DNA from: CAYLNH01 sp964384625
GTDB taxonomy: Bacteria > Verrucomicrobiota > Lentisphaeria > JABSQK01
Length of the DNA: 23,524 nt
Direction of reading: 5' to 3'
NCBI GenBank assembly: GCA_964384625.1
Contig: CAYLNH010000098.1
Location: forward strand, 1-23,524
Positions 8,711-17,365 of this stretch are shown here, piece after piece. The number at the start of each line of letters is the position of its first letter. Within the stretch, counting starts at the first letter, position 1. The notes beneath the pieces were generated by a model that did no database searches, was not told the DNA's origin, and saw only the letters and a list, made by a program, of their open reading frames with translations. A program made the translations under genes and the position numbers.

Positions 8711-8739
8711 AGTATACCGGTCGCGGAGAGGCTTTGCAA
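8711..8739 (-). promoter_or_regulatory. Promoter for the parvulin foldase gene
   Basis: On the minus strand, TTGCAA (8734-8739), a 17-bp spacer and TATACT (8711-8716) match consensus 4/6 and 5/6. They sit in the 97-bp gap between the HAD stop and the foldase ATG. The implied leader is about 50 nt. The foldase may thus be expressed apart from the genes before it. Confidence 0.5.
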
Positions 8740-8748
8740 GTGCCGTGC

Positions 8749-9396
8749 TCATTTTGCCTGCAGCTCGTCGGCGAACCGCTCCAACCGCCGGTCAAGACAC
8801 TCGCGCAGACCCACCGTGCCCCGGAAGACGTGGGCTGCCCAGCCCCGTTTGCGGGCCGCCGCCACATTCGGTTCCTTGTCGTCGGCGAACAACAACGGCG
8901 CCCGGCCCCCGCCGAACTGCTGTTCCATCGCCTCGTACATCGGCGGTTCGGGTTTGAGGGCGCCCACCTGACAGCTCAGGACGGCGCCGTCGATGACATC
9001 GGTGAAGGACAGCCGCTGCCAAACCAGGTCGTAGTGGATCGTGCAGATGTCGCTCATCAGCACGATATTGAGTCCGGCGGCTTTGGCGTCCCGCACCAGG
9101 TCGGCCATGCCGTCGATTTCCTCGCCGATCAGTGCTTCCCAGGTCCGCCTGGCGCGCGCCGGCGGCTGGGGCTGGGGCAGGGCGGCGCCGAACTGCTGCA
9201 GGAAGTCGGCTGCGGCGAGACTGCCGTTTTCGAGGGCGAGGCAAAGGGCCGGGATGGCGCCGTCCGGGTCGAAGGAATCGAATTCGGCCATGCTCTGAAA
9301 GCCCATTTCGGCAAGGAGGTCCTGCAGTTCGACGTGCAGGCAAACGTTGCCGATATCGAGGGCGAGGATAGGTGCCGGAACGCGATCAGGGGCCAT
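8749..9396 (-). CDS. HAD-superfamily phosphatase, YihX-like (subfamily IA)
   Basis: The protein has 215 residues. HAD motif I is ALDIGNVCLHVE with the likely nucleophile Asp14, and the DxGNV form is typical of YihX-like enzymes. Motif II is VLMSD (Ser115), motif III is GALKPE (Lys148), and motif IV is LLFADDKEPNV (Asp172/Asp173). All catalytic positions are present, so it should be an active small-molecule phosphatase; YihX itself acts on glucose-1-phosphate. The ATG at 9396 has GGAGGT about 9 bp upstream and overlaps the end of lepB by 11 bp, suggesting coupled translation. Earlier in-frame starts would add a charged tail with no family match. Confidence 0.8.
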   Translation of the reverse strand: MAPDRVPAPILALDIGNVCLHVELQDLLAEMGFQSMAEFDSFDPDGAIPALCLALENGSLAAADFLQQFGAALPQPQPPARARRTWEALIGEEIDGMADLVRDAKAAGLNIVLMSDICTIHYDLVWQRLSFTDVIDGAVLSCQVGALKPEPPMYEAMEQQFGGGRAPLLFADDKEPNVAAARKRGWAAHVFRGTVGLRECLDRRLERFADELQAK

Positions 9397-10777
9397 CGGG
9401 GGCGACCTCCGGTTGCGCCTCCGGCAGGCCGGGTTCGGCTTCCGAATCCGGCAGCGGCTCATCCGTCAGCTGCGCCTGCGGGATCTCATGGATCCGGCGG
9501 TATTCGGCGTCCGGCATCGGTTCGGCGCGGTCCGCCAGGCCCCAGCGGCGCGAGAACGGCCACCAGACCCAGAAGGCACGGCCGATGATGTTGCGCCGCG
9601 GGACCACGCCCCAATACCGGCTGTCGGCGCTGTTCTCGGTGTTGTCGCCCAGCATGAAGTACTCGTCCGGCCCCAGCGTGAAGGTCTCGTCTTCGGTCGT
9701 CAGGTATTGCGCTCTGGGGCCGTCGGCGTTGGTGTAGCCGTGGTAACCGCCCTGCATGCTGTAGATCCGGTCGAAGGCTTTGTCCATGCTGCCGTCAACC
9801 AGGACGAATTCCTCGCTGCCGGCCTGGCGGACGTAGAGCTTGCGGTCGCGGATCTGCAGTGTTTCACCGGGCATGCCGACCAGTCGTTTGATGTAGTGCA
9901 GACCGGAAAGGGAATCACCTTCGCGATAGCGGATGCCGTCGGTGGTGAAGACCACGATATCGCCGCGGCCGGGGTCAATGAAGTTGTAACTGAGCCGGTC
10001 AACAAACAGATGGTCGCCGAGCTTGAGATGGCCGGAGATAACGTCGCCGGTGCGGAACACGCGGGTGCCGTCCCCCTGGTCCAGATGCAGGATGCGGCGA
10101 GCCACGGCTTCGGCGTTTCCCGGGAACCGGTAGGTCCGGCTGCCCAACCGCACCATGGTGTATTGCAGGACGGGGAACGGGCTGATGGTAATCGGCAGGG
10201 CCGACCCGACCCGAACGGAATCAGCCCAGTTATCAACGGAGATCACCGCGTCTTCTTCGACTTCATGGTAGACATGGCGGGCGGCGAAGTTGAGGAAATC
10301 GAGCGGCCGTTTGACGGCGCTTCGCGGTTCGGTCTGCTGCGGCGTGTTCTCGAAGTGGATGCCGTAGAGCGTCGGCTGCATGCTGCCGGTGGGGATTTTG
10401 AACGGCTGCAGGAACAGCGCCCGAATCCCCATGACAATGCCGAAGACGACCACCAGCAGTTCGATGATCTCGTGCGGGGTGTCCGACGGTTTCTTGGGGT
10501 AGATTCGTCCCAGTTCGGCGCCGGCGTGTTTGACGAAGTCCTCCAGTTGCTCCACCGACGGCTCGGTTTGGCGCAGGTCCGCGGCCTTGGCCTGGATCTC
10601 CTGCATGGTCGCCTGCTGGTCTTCCGGCAGGATGTCCGCATCCCACCGCAGACGGTCACGGGTGTGGTTGCGGATGTGCTTCAACTGGCGCCGGAGTTTG
10701 CGGTGGCGGGTGGACAGGAACCGGCGGTAGATGAACATCACCGTCCAGCCGAGCACGAGATAGATGAGTATGCCCAT
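9386..10777 (-). CDS. lepB: Signal peptidase I, long form
   Basis: This enzyme cuts signal peptides from exported proteins on the outer face of the inner membrane. The 463-residue protein has an N-terminal hydrophobic segment (2-18), a charged helical linker, and a second membrane segment (about 105-125) leading into IPTGSMQPTL with nucleophile Ser132. The general-base lysine is Lys297 in YIKRLVGMPGE, and the last family box is GDNTENSADSRYWG (377-390). About 160 residues separate Ser and Lys, far more than in E. coli (Ser90, Lys145), so the protein carries a large insertion between the catalytic boxes. The C-terminal tail is rich in Glu and Pro. GGAGA lies about 8 bp before the ATG. The gene follows lepA by 36 bp. 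Confidence 0.93.
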   Translation of the reverse strand: MGILIYLVLGWTVMFIYRRFLSTRHRKLRRQLKHIRNHTRDRLRWDADILPEDQQATMQEIQAKAADLRQTEPSVEQLEDFVKHAGAELGRIYPKKPSDTPHEIIELLVVVFGIVMGIRALFLQPFKIPTGSMQPTLYGIHFENTPQQTEPRSAVKRPLDFLNFAARHVYHEVEEDAVISVDNWADSVRVGSALPITISPFPVLQYTMVRLGSRTYRFPGNAEAVARRILHLDQGDGTRVFRTGDVISGHLKLGDHLFVDRLSYNFIDPGRGDIVVFTTDGIRYREGDSLSGLHYIKRLVGMPGETLQIRDRKLYVRQAGSEEFVLVDGSMDKAFDRIYSMQGGYHGYTNADGPRAQYLTTEDETFTLGPDEYFMLGDNTENSADSRYWGVVPRRNIIGRAFWVWWPFSRRWGLADRAEPMPDAEYRRIHEIPQAQLTDEPLPDSEAEPGLPEAQPEVAPDGP

Positions 10778-10813
10778 ATGAAATCTCCGGACGACCGGTC
10801 CGGCGCTCCCGGG

Positions 10814-12616
10814 TTATTCGTTATTCTGGAGAATCCGGACGAAGGCTTCCTGGGGGATGCTGACCTTGCCGACAGCTTTCATCTTCTTCTTGCCTTCTTT
10901 CTGCTTCTCCAGCAGTTTCCGCTTCCGCGTGATATCGCCGCCGTAGCATTTGGCGGTGACGTCCTTGCGCATGGCGCCGACGTTTTCGCGGGCGACGATG
11001 GTGCCGCCGACAGCGGCCTGGATGGCGATCTTGAACAGATGCTTGGGAATCACGTCCTTGAGACGTTTGGCGATCGTCCGGCCGCGACTGGCGGCATAGT
11101 CACGATGCACGATGGTGGCGAAGGCGTCGACCGTTTCGCCGTTCACCAGCATTTCGAGTTTAACCAGATCTTCGGCCTGGTAGCCGTCGGGCTCATAGTC
11201 GAGGCTGCCGTAGCCGCGGGTAATGGTTTTCAGGCGGTCGTGGAAGTCGACGATGATCTCGTGCAGCGGCAGGCGGGCAGTCAGGATTACGTGGCGGTGA
11301 TCGACGTTTTCGGTCTTGGTGCAGATCCCGCGGTTTTCCATGATCAGGTTCATCAGCGGCCCGATGTAGTCGGTCGGCGCCATGATGCTGGCCTTGACCA
11401 TCGGCTCTTCCACGCGATCGATGGTGGAGGGGTCCGGCAGGTGCAGCGGGTTGTCGACTTCAGTCATGGTGCCGTCGGTGCTGTAGACTTTGTAGACCAC
11501 GCTGGGGTAGGTGGCGATGATGTCCATGTTGTACTCGCGCCGCAGGCGTTCCTGAACGATTTCCATGTGGAGCAGGCCGAGGAAGCCGCAGCGGAATCCG
11601 AAGCCCAGAGCGGCGGAGGTCTCCGCCTGGAACACGAAGGCGGCGTCGTTGAGCTGCAGTCGGGCGACATTCTGCTTCAACGCTTCGTAGTCGGCGGTGT
11701 CGATCGGGTAGATGCCGCTGAAGACCATGGGGCGGATTTTCTTAAAGCCGGGAAGGGGGACCCGGCATGGCTGCTGGCGGCTGGTGATGGTGTCGCCGAT
11801 CCGGGTTTCGTCGGCGGACTTGACGTTGGGAATGACATAGCCGACGTGGCCCGGCCGCAACTCGTCGACGGCCTGCATGTCGGGGCGGAAGACGCCGACT
11901 TCCTTGACGTCGGAGGCGAGGTCGTTGCTGAAAAAACGGACGGCGGTGCCGCGGCTCAGCACGCCGGAGACAACCCGCACATAGTTGACCACGCCGCGAA
12001 AGGTGTCGTAGAGCGAGTCGAAAATCAGCGCCTTCAGTTGGCTGTCTTCGGTCACCGCGGGCGGCGGGATCTGCTTGACCACCGCCTCCAGCACAGCGGC
12101 GATGCCGGTGCCGTCCTTGGCGCTGCAGAGGATGGCTTCCTCCGCGGGGATAGCCAGGAGTTCCTCGAGTTGCTGGCGGCACATGTCGACGTCGGCGGCG
12201 GGCAGGTCGATCTTGTTGATCACGGGGATGATCGTCAGGTTTTGTCCCATGGCGAGATTGACGTTGGCCACGGTCTGGGCCTGGACGCCTTGAGCCGCGT
12301 CGATGACCAGAATGGCGCCCTCGCAGGCGGCCAGACTGCGGGAGACCTCATACGAGAAATCGACGTGTCCCGGGGTATCGATGAGATTGAGCGTGTACGT
12401 CTGGCCGTCATCGGCGTCGTACGGCATCACCACGGGATGCGACTTGATCGTGATCCCGCGTTCGCGTTCGAGATCCATATCGTCGAGCAACTGGTCCTGG
12501 AACTGCCGTTCATCAATCAGGTTGGTCAGCTGCATGAAGCGGTCGGCCAGGGTGGACTTGCCGTGGTCGATGTGTGCGATGATGGAGAAATTACGGATGT
12601 GTTCGAGTTCAGACAT
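10814..12616 (-). CDS. lepA: Translation elongation factor 4 (LepA), GTPase
   Basis: EF4 binds ribosomes and remodels stalled or mis-translocated complexes using GTP. The 600-residue length is exactly typical. The N-terminal GTPase domain shows the P-loop AHIDHGKST (14-22), the switch II motif DTPGHVDF, and NKID for guanine recognition. The C-terminal part carries the LepA-specific stretch CYGGDITRKRKLLEKQKEGK. The ATG at 12616 comes 3 bp after the bamA stop. Its GAAG ribosome site overlaps the end of bamA, so expression is probably coupled to bamA. The link to lepB downstream recalls the lepA-lepB operon of enterobacteria. Confidence 0.97.
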   Translation of the reverse strand: MSELEHIRNFSIIAHIDHGKSTLADRFMQLTNLIDERQFQDQLLDDMDLERERGITIKSHPVVMPYDADDGQTYTLNLIDTPGHVDFSYEVSRSLAACEGAILVIDAAQGVQAQTVANVNLAMGQNLTIIPVINKIDLPAADVDMCRQQLEELLAIPAEEAILCSAKDGTGIAAVLEAVVKQIPPPAVTEDSQLKALIFDSLYDTFRGVVNYVRVVSGVLSRGTAVRFFSNDLASDVKEVGVFRPDMQAVDELRPGHVGYVIPNVKSADETRIGDTITSRQQPCRVPLPGFKKIRPMVFSGIYPIDTADYEALKQNVARLQLNDAAFVFQAETSAALGFGFRCGFLGLLHMEIVQERLRREYNMDIIATYPSVVYKVYSTDGTMTEVDNPLHLPDPSTIDRVEEPMVKASIMAPTDYIGPLMNLIMENRGICTKTENVDHRHVILTARLPLHEIIVDFHDRLKTITRGYGSLDYEPDGYQAEDLVKLEMLVNGETVDAFATIVHRDYAASRGRTIAKRLKDVIPKHLFKIAIQAAVGGTIVARENVGAMRKDVTAKCYGGDITRKRKLLEKQKEGKKKMKAVGKVSIPQEAFVRILQNNE

Positions 12617-12619
12617 TCT

Positions 12620-15013
12620 TCAGAAACGATAGCCCAGGTTGAAATGCACGCGACCTCCTTCGTCCAGATGGTCCTGCACAATGCCGATGGGGATGCCGTA
12701 GTCAATGCTGATATTGCCGACCGGCAGGCGCATACGGATGCCGACGCCGACGCCGAGGTTGAGTTCACTCATCTCCCACTCCCAGGAGCCGGGCCAGACG
12801 TTGCCGGCGTCCGCAAAGGCGGCGGCATAAATGGTATCTTCGACCAGCGGCTGGATGATCTCGGCGGACATGAGGATGATGGATTTGCCGCCGACCGGTT
12901 CGAGGTTCAACGGGTCGATCGGTCCGACCTGCCGGGGCTCGAAGCCGCGGATGCTGCTGGAGCCGCCGGCGAAGAAACGGTCGAAAATGCGGATCTCGTC
13001 GCCGTCCATCCGGTTTACGTGCCCGATCTGGCCGAAGAGCTTGAGGATCGGGGAGTAGGTCATCGGCAGCAACAGGTCGCTGTCGAACAGAATGGGGAAG
13101 TAGAAGGTGCCGCTCAGAACCAGCCGGTAGGCTTCGGTATAACTGCCGATTTCTTCGGCCTGATACGCCAGGCCGGCCTGCAGCAGGGAGCCGTAGGTCG
13201 GCTGGACATAGCTGTTCCGGCTGTCCCGGGCGATGCCCAGCAGGATCGCGCTGACGTTCTCGGTGCCTTCCTCTGCCGTGCGGAACGCTTCGCTGTAGCT
13301 CTCGTCGATGTCGCTGATTTTGACGTGATCGAGTTTGTAGCCCGCATAGCCGCGCCAGTACCGCCAGGGCAGGTGCCGGGTGAACTTGATCTGACCGCCG
13401 GCGTGGCTTTCGTCGAAATCGCGGTTGCTGCTGGTTTCGCGGTCCCACAGAGACAGGTCGAAACGCAGGCGCCGCTTGAACAGCCAGGGCTCGGTGAAAT
13501 TCAGTCCGAACGAATGCAGATCGCTGCCCAGGGTGCTGGTAATCCGGAACCGCTGGCCGCCGCCGCGAAAGCCCCGGCCGAAACCGAACAGGTCGAAGTT
13601 CGACTGGCCGAATTCGATCCGGCCGACGACATCGTCGACATCCGAAAATCCGGCCGAAACGGAAAATCTGCCGGTGTCGCCTTCTTTGACCTTCAAATGA
13701 AGGTCGCGCCAGTTGTCGTCCCCGGTTTCCACCGGCACGATTTCGACCGTGTCGAAGTACCCGAGGTTCTTGAGGCGGGCTTTGGTCCGGTCAATCCGGT
13801 TCTTGTTGCTCAGATCCCCCGGCTGGACGGAGAGCTCCCGGCGGATGACCCGGTCGCGGGTGATCAGATTGCCGGAAATGTGGATGTCGCGGATCCGAGA
13901 CGGTTTGCCTTCGAGGATGCGATAGACCAGTTTGACGGTGTGGTCCTTGGCGTTCGGCTCGAGTTGCGGCCGCATGAGAAAGTCGAGATAGCCCAGTTTG
14001 TAATACTTGTTGGACACCCGCTTGATGTCCAACTGACTGTCGCTGCTCTTGTAAACCTGCCCCGGTCGGGTTCGCAGGACGCTCTTGAGTTCGGCGCTGC
14101 TGAAACGCCGGTTCCCCTTGAACTCAACCGCGGCGACCCGGTAGGGCTTGCCTTCGTCAACGTTGATCGTCAGCGACACGGTCCAGCGGCGGGCGTAGGG
14201 AATCAGCAGGATGGTCTTGCCGTAGCGCCGTTCGACGTTGACGACGCGGGCATCAAAATAGCCTTCGTCCCAGTACTGTTCTTTGATCCGGTCCAGGTCC
14301 CGTTTCAGCGCGGCGTCATCCAGGTATTGAACGAAGAAAGGGAAGAAGGTCTTCAGCGTCCATGAGAACGGCGCCAGGACGAGGCTGTTGCGCCAGAGCT
14401 GATGGGTTTCGAGTCTTTTGGCCAGGGCGACGTCGCTCAGCGCGTGGTTGCCGCTGAACTTGACGCGCCAGGTTTTCGCCCGACGTTGCTCGAGGATGTC
14501 GTAGACGATATCGATCTCACGGTTGCCTTCGAGTTCGACGACCTCCTGCTTGACATCGGTGCCGGCATAGCCTTTGGATTTGTAGAGTTCGTTGACCGCA
14601 TCGAGGTCGCGCTGCAGGTTCGACTCGATCAGGGGTTGGCCTTCGCGTTGGCGCAATCTGGCTCGGAGGGCCTTCGGGCGCACGAGCTGACAGCCGCGGA
14701 ACGTGATCTGGCGGACCTTCGGCGCGACTTCCAGAAGGAAGACCACGTTGACCCGGCCGGGCCCCGCCGGATTGACCTCGGCCCGGATGTCGTAGTACTG
14801 CCCGGTCTTGTAGAGCTCTCGGATATCTTCCGACAATTGCTCGCGGACGAACGGGCCGCCCTCGCGCAGGCGGATATTGGCGCGGGCGATCCGGTTGGAG
14901 ATCGGCCGGCCGGTGACGGATTTGAGGATGATCTTGTTTATGGTCTCGGCGCCCAGGCCTGCACCCGTTATACTCAGGAACAGCAGGGCAGCCGCTACGT
15001 GTCTACATTTCAT
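12620..15013 (-). CDS. bamA: Outer membrane protein assembly factor BamA
   Basis: BamA inserts beta-barrel proteins into the outer membrane. The protein has 797 residues. The N-terminus is a Sec signal (HVAAALLFLSITGAGLG), followed by about five POTRA domains up to roughly residue 420, then a 16-strand-type barrel. Loop 6 carries SSSIRGFEP, the conserved (V/I)RGF/Y motif, and the chain ends in the aromatic F typical of barrel proteins. Two in-frame ATGs exist. The one at 15013 has AAGG at 7-nt spacing, while the one at 15019 leaves 1 nt, so 15013 is preferred. The protein lies between dnaB (63-bp gap) and lepA (3-bp gap), an unusual place for it. I see no ompH/skp or lpxD beside it. Confidence 0.93.
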   Translation of the reverse strand: MKCRHVAAALLFLSITGAGLGAETINKIILKSVTGRPISNRIARANIRLREGGPFVREQLSEDIRELYKTGQYYDIRAEVNPAGPGRVNVVFLLEVAPKVRQITFRGCQLVRPKALRARLRQREGQPLIESNLQRDLDAVNELYKSKGYAGTDVKQEVVELEGNREIDIVYDILEQRRAKTWRVKFSGNHALSDVALAKRLETHQLWRNSLVLAPFSWTLKTFFPFFVQYLDDAALKRDLDRIKEQYWDEGYFDARVVNVERRYGKTILLIPYARRWTVSLTINVDEGKPYRVAAVEFKGNRRFSSAELKSVLRTRPGQVYKSSDSQLDIKRVSNKYYKLGYLDFLMRPQLEPNAKDHTVKLVYRILEGKPSRIRDIHISGNLITRDRVIRRELSVQPGDLSNKNRIDRTKARLKNLGYFDTVEIVPVETGDDNWRDLHLKVKEGDTGRFSVSAGFSDVDDVVGRIEFGQSNFDLFGFGRGFRGGGQRFRITSTLGSDLHSFGLNFTEPWLFKRRLRFDLSLWDRETSSNRDFDESHAGGQIKFTRHLPWRYWRGYAGYKLDHVKISDIDESYSEAFRTAEEGTENVSAILLGIARDSRNSYVQPTYGSLLQAGLAYQAEEIGSYTEAYRLVLSGTFYFPILFDSDLLLPMTYSPILKLFGQIGHVNRMDGDEIRIFDRFFAGGSSSIRGFEPRQVGPIDPLNLEPVGGKSIILMSAEIIQPLVEDTIYAAAFADAGNVWPGSWEWEMSELNLGVGVGIRMRLPVGNISIDYGIPIGIVQDHLDEGGRVHFNLGYRF

Positions 15014-15021
15014 GCGCATAC

Positions 15022-15051
15022 CTTATAAGGTGAAACCCGAACGACAAGCAA
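15022..15051 (-). promoter_or_regulatory. Possible promoter/palindrome just before bamA
   Basis: On the minus strand TTGCTT (15046-15051) and TATAAG (15022-15027) are 18 bp apart. TATAAG sits inside the perfect palindrome CCTTATAAGG (15021-15030), which also supplies the AAGG ribosome site. A start 6-8 bp downstream would fall at the ATG and leave almost no leader, so this may instead be a chance A/T patch. Confidence 0.25.
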
Positions 15052-15076
15052 CGCGGTTGGGCCGGGTGCAACCGGA

Positions 15077-16519
15077 CTACTCGAAATCCGGGACATCGCC
15101 GTCGTCCACCATCGATTTGGTTTCAAACCGCGTGAACTGCGGGTAGAAGTCCAGACTGACGATCCCGGTCGGTCCGTTGCGGTTCTTACCGATGATGAGT
15201 TCGCACGGAATCGGCTCGCCTTTTCGCACCGCTTCGAAGATCTCCTTGCTGTCGGTTTCGCGGTCGCGGTGCAGCAGGCCGACGACATCGGCGTCCTGCT
15301 CGATGGCGCCGGACTCGCGCAGGTTCGACAGCTTCGGCCGGCCGGTCTGTTCGGCGGCGCGGTTGAGCTGGGCCAGGACCATCACCGGGATATTCAGCTC
15401 GCGGGCCAGCGCCTTCAAATCGCTGGACATCCGGGCCACTTCCTGCTCGCGCGTTGTGGTCTTGTTGCCGCCGACCGGCCGCATCAACTGCAGGTAATCG
15501 ATCACCAGAAACTCTATCTCATGCTCGCGAAACATCCGGCGGGCCTTCTGCCGCAGTTCCAGCGAGGAGATCTGCGGCGTGTCGTCGATGTAGACCGGCA
15601 AGCCCTTGAGCCGGTCGCAGGCGGGCAGCAGATCGCTTTGCCAACGGGTGTTGTCCAGCTTGCCGTCGCGGGCGTCCCGCAGATTGATGCGGGCCTCGCT
15701 GCAGATGATGCGCATGACCACCTGCGCCGCACCCATCTCCAGACTGAAAAAGCCGACCGCATGGCCGTTGCCCGCGATATTACGGGCGAAGTTCATCGCC
15801 AGCGTGGTCTTGCCGATGGACGGCCGGGCGGCCAGCACAAAGAGCTCTCCGGGTTTCAGGCCGGTGATCAGATTGTTGATCTGGAAAAAACCGGTATCCA
15901 GACCCATGCGGCTCGGATCCTTGCGGATCAAAGCCTCGAGCTCGTTGACGGCGTCCGACAGCAACTCGCGCATACTGGACGTATGCGTGGTCGTCCGCAT
16001 CTGGGAGATGCCCATGATCTCCTGCTCGATGCCGTCGATCAGAGCCAGTACCGTATCGTCGCTTTCATAGCAGCGGCCGACAATGTCGGTACAGGACCGA
16101 ATCATCGAACGGACGACATAGTCGTCGAGCACCATTTCGACGTAGTTGTCGGCGTTGGCCGTGGTCGGGACGACATTGTAGAGGTCGCGCAGGGCGTCTT
16201 CCCCGCCGACTTCGTCCAGCATGTCGTGGTCCCGCAGGTAATCGATCACCGCGATAAGATCGATCTGACCGGGGATCAGGGCGCTGCGCATCTCGCGCAG
16301 GGCTTCGAGGAGCCGGCGGTGGGCCGGCAGGTACATGGCGTCGTTCGCCTGCAGTCGGGCGAAAACCAGATCCATGGTGCCGGCCGGATCCTGCAGCAGA
16401 CAGGACAGTACCGCCCGTTCAGCTTCCGGGCTGTGCGGCAACGGCTGATCCCCCACCAGCAACGGCCCGATGCGGCCGGATCGGCTGGGCGTCGAACCTT
16501 TGCCCGCATCCTCGCTCAT
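15077..16519 (-). CDS. dnaB: Replicative DNA helicase DnaB
   Basis: DnaB is the hexameric 5'-3' helicase that unwinds the replication fork. The protein has 480 residues, normal for the family. The N-terminal domain (about 28-130) starts PHSPEAERAVLSCLLQD. The RecA-like motor has Walker A ARPSIGKTT (231-239), FFSLEMG (motif H1a region), Walker B FLVIDYLQLM, and the C-terminal block QLNRAAEQTGRPKLSNLRESGAIEQD, split here only for reading. No intein or insertion is visible. It starts 9 bp after rplI with GAGG just upstream, so it belongs to the same transcript as the ribosomal proteins. Confidence 0.97.
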   Translation of the reverse strand: MSEDAGKGSTPSRSGRIGPLLVGDQPLPHSPEAERAVLSCLLQDPAGTMDLVFARLQANDAMYLPAHRRLLEALREMRSALIPGQIDLIAVIDYLRDHDMLDEVGGEDALRDLYNVVPTTANADNYVEMVLDDYVVRSMIRSCTDIVGRCYESDDTVLALIDGIEQEIMGISQMRTTTHTSSMRELLSDAVNELEALIRKDPSRMGLDTGFFQINNLITGLKPGELFVLAARPSIGKTTLAMNFARNIAGNGHAVGFFSLEMGAAQVVMRIICSEARINLRDARDGKLDNTRWQSDLLPACDRLKGLPVYIDDTPQISSLELRQKARRMFREHEIEFLVIDYLQLMRPVGGNKTTTREQEVARMSSDLKALARELNIPVMVLAQLNRAAEQTGRPKLSNLRESGAIEQDADVVGLLHRDRETDSKEIFEAVRKGEPIPCELIIGKNRNGPTGIVSLDFYPQFTRFETKSMVDDGDVPDFE

Positions 16520-16528
16520 GGCGCCTCG

Positions 16529-17020
16529 TCAGACTTCGAGCTTAACCACCCACACCTTGACGGTGGCGGTGACTTCCGGGTGCAGGTGAATCTCGACGTT
16601 GCTCATCCCGACTTCGCGAATCGGTTCAGGCAGGGCGACCTTGCGGCGGTCGACTTCAAGGCCCAGTTCCTTCAGCGCGGCGACGATCTGCTGGGCGCCG
16701 ACGCTGCCGTAGAGCTTGCCGTCTTCCTGTGCCTGAACCGGGATCGTCAGACTCTGATTGCTGATTTCATCGGCCTGTTGCTGGGCGTCGGCGACCTCGC
16801 GTTCATACTCGGCCTGGGCCTGGGCTTTGCGGCGTTCCAATTGCCGCAGGATGCCGGCGTTTGTCTGGCCGCCCTGTTTGCCCTTGTGCCGGGTCTCACT
16901 CACAATGCCGAGGCCGCGGGGTACGAGGAAGTTGCGGGCGTAGCCTTCCGAAACCGTGGCTTCCTCGCCGATCTTGCCAAGGTTCTCGACATTTTCCAAA
17001 AGAATAACTTTGACTGCCAT
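16529..17020 (-). CDS. rplI: 50S ribosomal protein L9
   Basis: L9 reaches out from the large subunit near L1 and limits frameshifting in crowded polysomes. The protein has 163 residues. The N-terminal domain is a clear family match (VKVILLENVENLGKIGEE, then GYARNFLVPRGLG). A long lysine/glutamate/glutamine-rich connecting helix follows, then the C-terminal domain with LYGSVGAQQIVAAL. GGAGAG lies 8 bp before the ATG. It is slightly longer than E. coli L9 (149 residues), mainly at the tail. A perfect hairpin lies in the gap between rpsR and this gene. Confidence 0.97.
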   Translation of the reverse strand: MAVKVILLENVENLGKIGEEATVSEGYARNFLVPRGLGIVSETRHKGKQGGQTNAGILRQLERRKAQAQAEYEREVADAQQQADEISNQSLTIPVQAQEDGKLYGSVGAQQIVAALKELGLEVDRRKVALPEPIREVGMSNVEIHLHPEVTATVKVWVVKLEV

Positions 17021-17049
17021 TCGAGGCTCTCCAATTGCCGGGGTGGGTG

Positions 17050-17070
17050 CTGCCGGCCGTCAACCGGCAG
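17050..17070 (-). repeat. Inverted repeat between rpsR and rplI
   Basis: CTGCCGG (17050-17056) and CCGGCAG (17064-17070) are perfect complements around a 7-nt loop. They sit 30 bp before the rplI ATG. There is no T run after it in the transcribed direction, so it is not a classic terminator. It could stabilise or process the mRNA. Confidence 0.55.
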
Positions 17071-17077
17071 AACAGAA

Positions 17078-17329
17078 CTAGTGCATCAGCGCAATGTTGC
17101 GGGCGCGCTTGATGGCGCGGGTCAGCATCTTCTGATGCGTCGGACAGGTGCCGGTGATCCGGCGGGGCAGAATCCGGCCCTTCTCCGTCACGTACCGGGT
17201 GATGGCGTCGACTTCTTTGAAATCGAGGTACAGAATACCGTCTTCACAGAAACGACAGACCTTCGGCCGGACGTGCCGGCGGCGGCGCCGACGCTTCTTC
17301 TTCGATCGCGATGAAGCTCTTGCGGGCAT
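17078..17329 (-). CDS. rpsR: 30S ribosomal protein S18, zinc-type
   Basis: S18 binds S6 in the platform of the small subunit. The 83-residue protein has a very basic N-terminus (SKKKRRRRRRHVRP), then CRFC (Cys25 and Cys28), and the family signature GRILPRRITGTCPTHQ near the end. The CxxC plus the later Cys and His fit the zinc-binding form of S18. AAGGA lies about 10 bp before the ATG. It follows ssb by 36 bp, the usual rpsF-ssb-rpsR order. Confidence 0.97.
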   Translation of the reverse strand: MPARASSRSKKKRRRRRRHVRPKVCRFCEDGILYLDFKEVDAITRYVTEKGRILPRRITGTCPTHQKMLTRAIKRARNIALMH

Positions 17330-17365
17330 ATGTTTCGTGTCCTTATCTTGATTTTAATGTGTCGG

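Noticed and set aside
9347..14365. A plus-strand open frame of 1672 codons antisense to the HAD gene, lepB, lepA and bamA
   Set aside because: It runs opposite to well-recognised genes and has no domain-like order. Its openness follows from the high-GC codon bias of the real genes on the other strand.
15269..17314. A 681-codon plus-strand frame opposite dnaB, rplI and rpsR
   Set aside because: It spans three certain minus-strand genes and has no start signal or recognisable domain.
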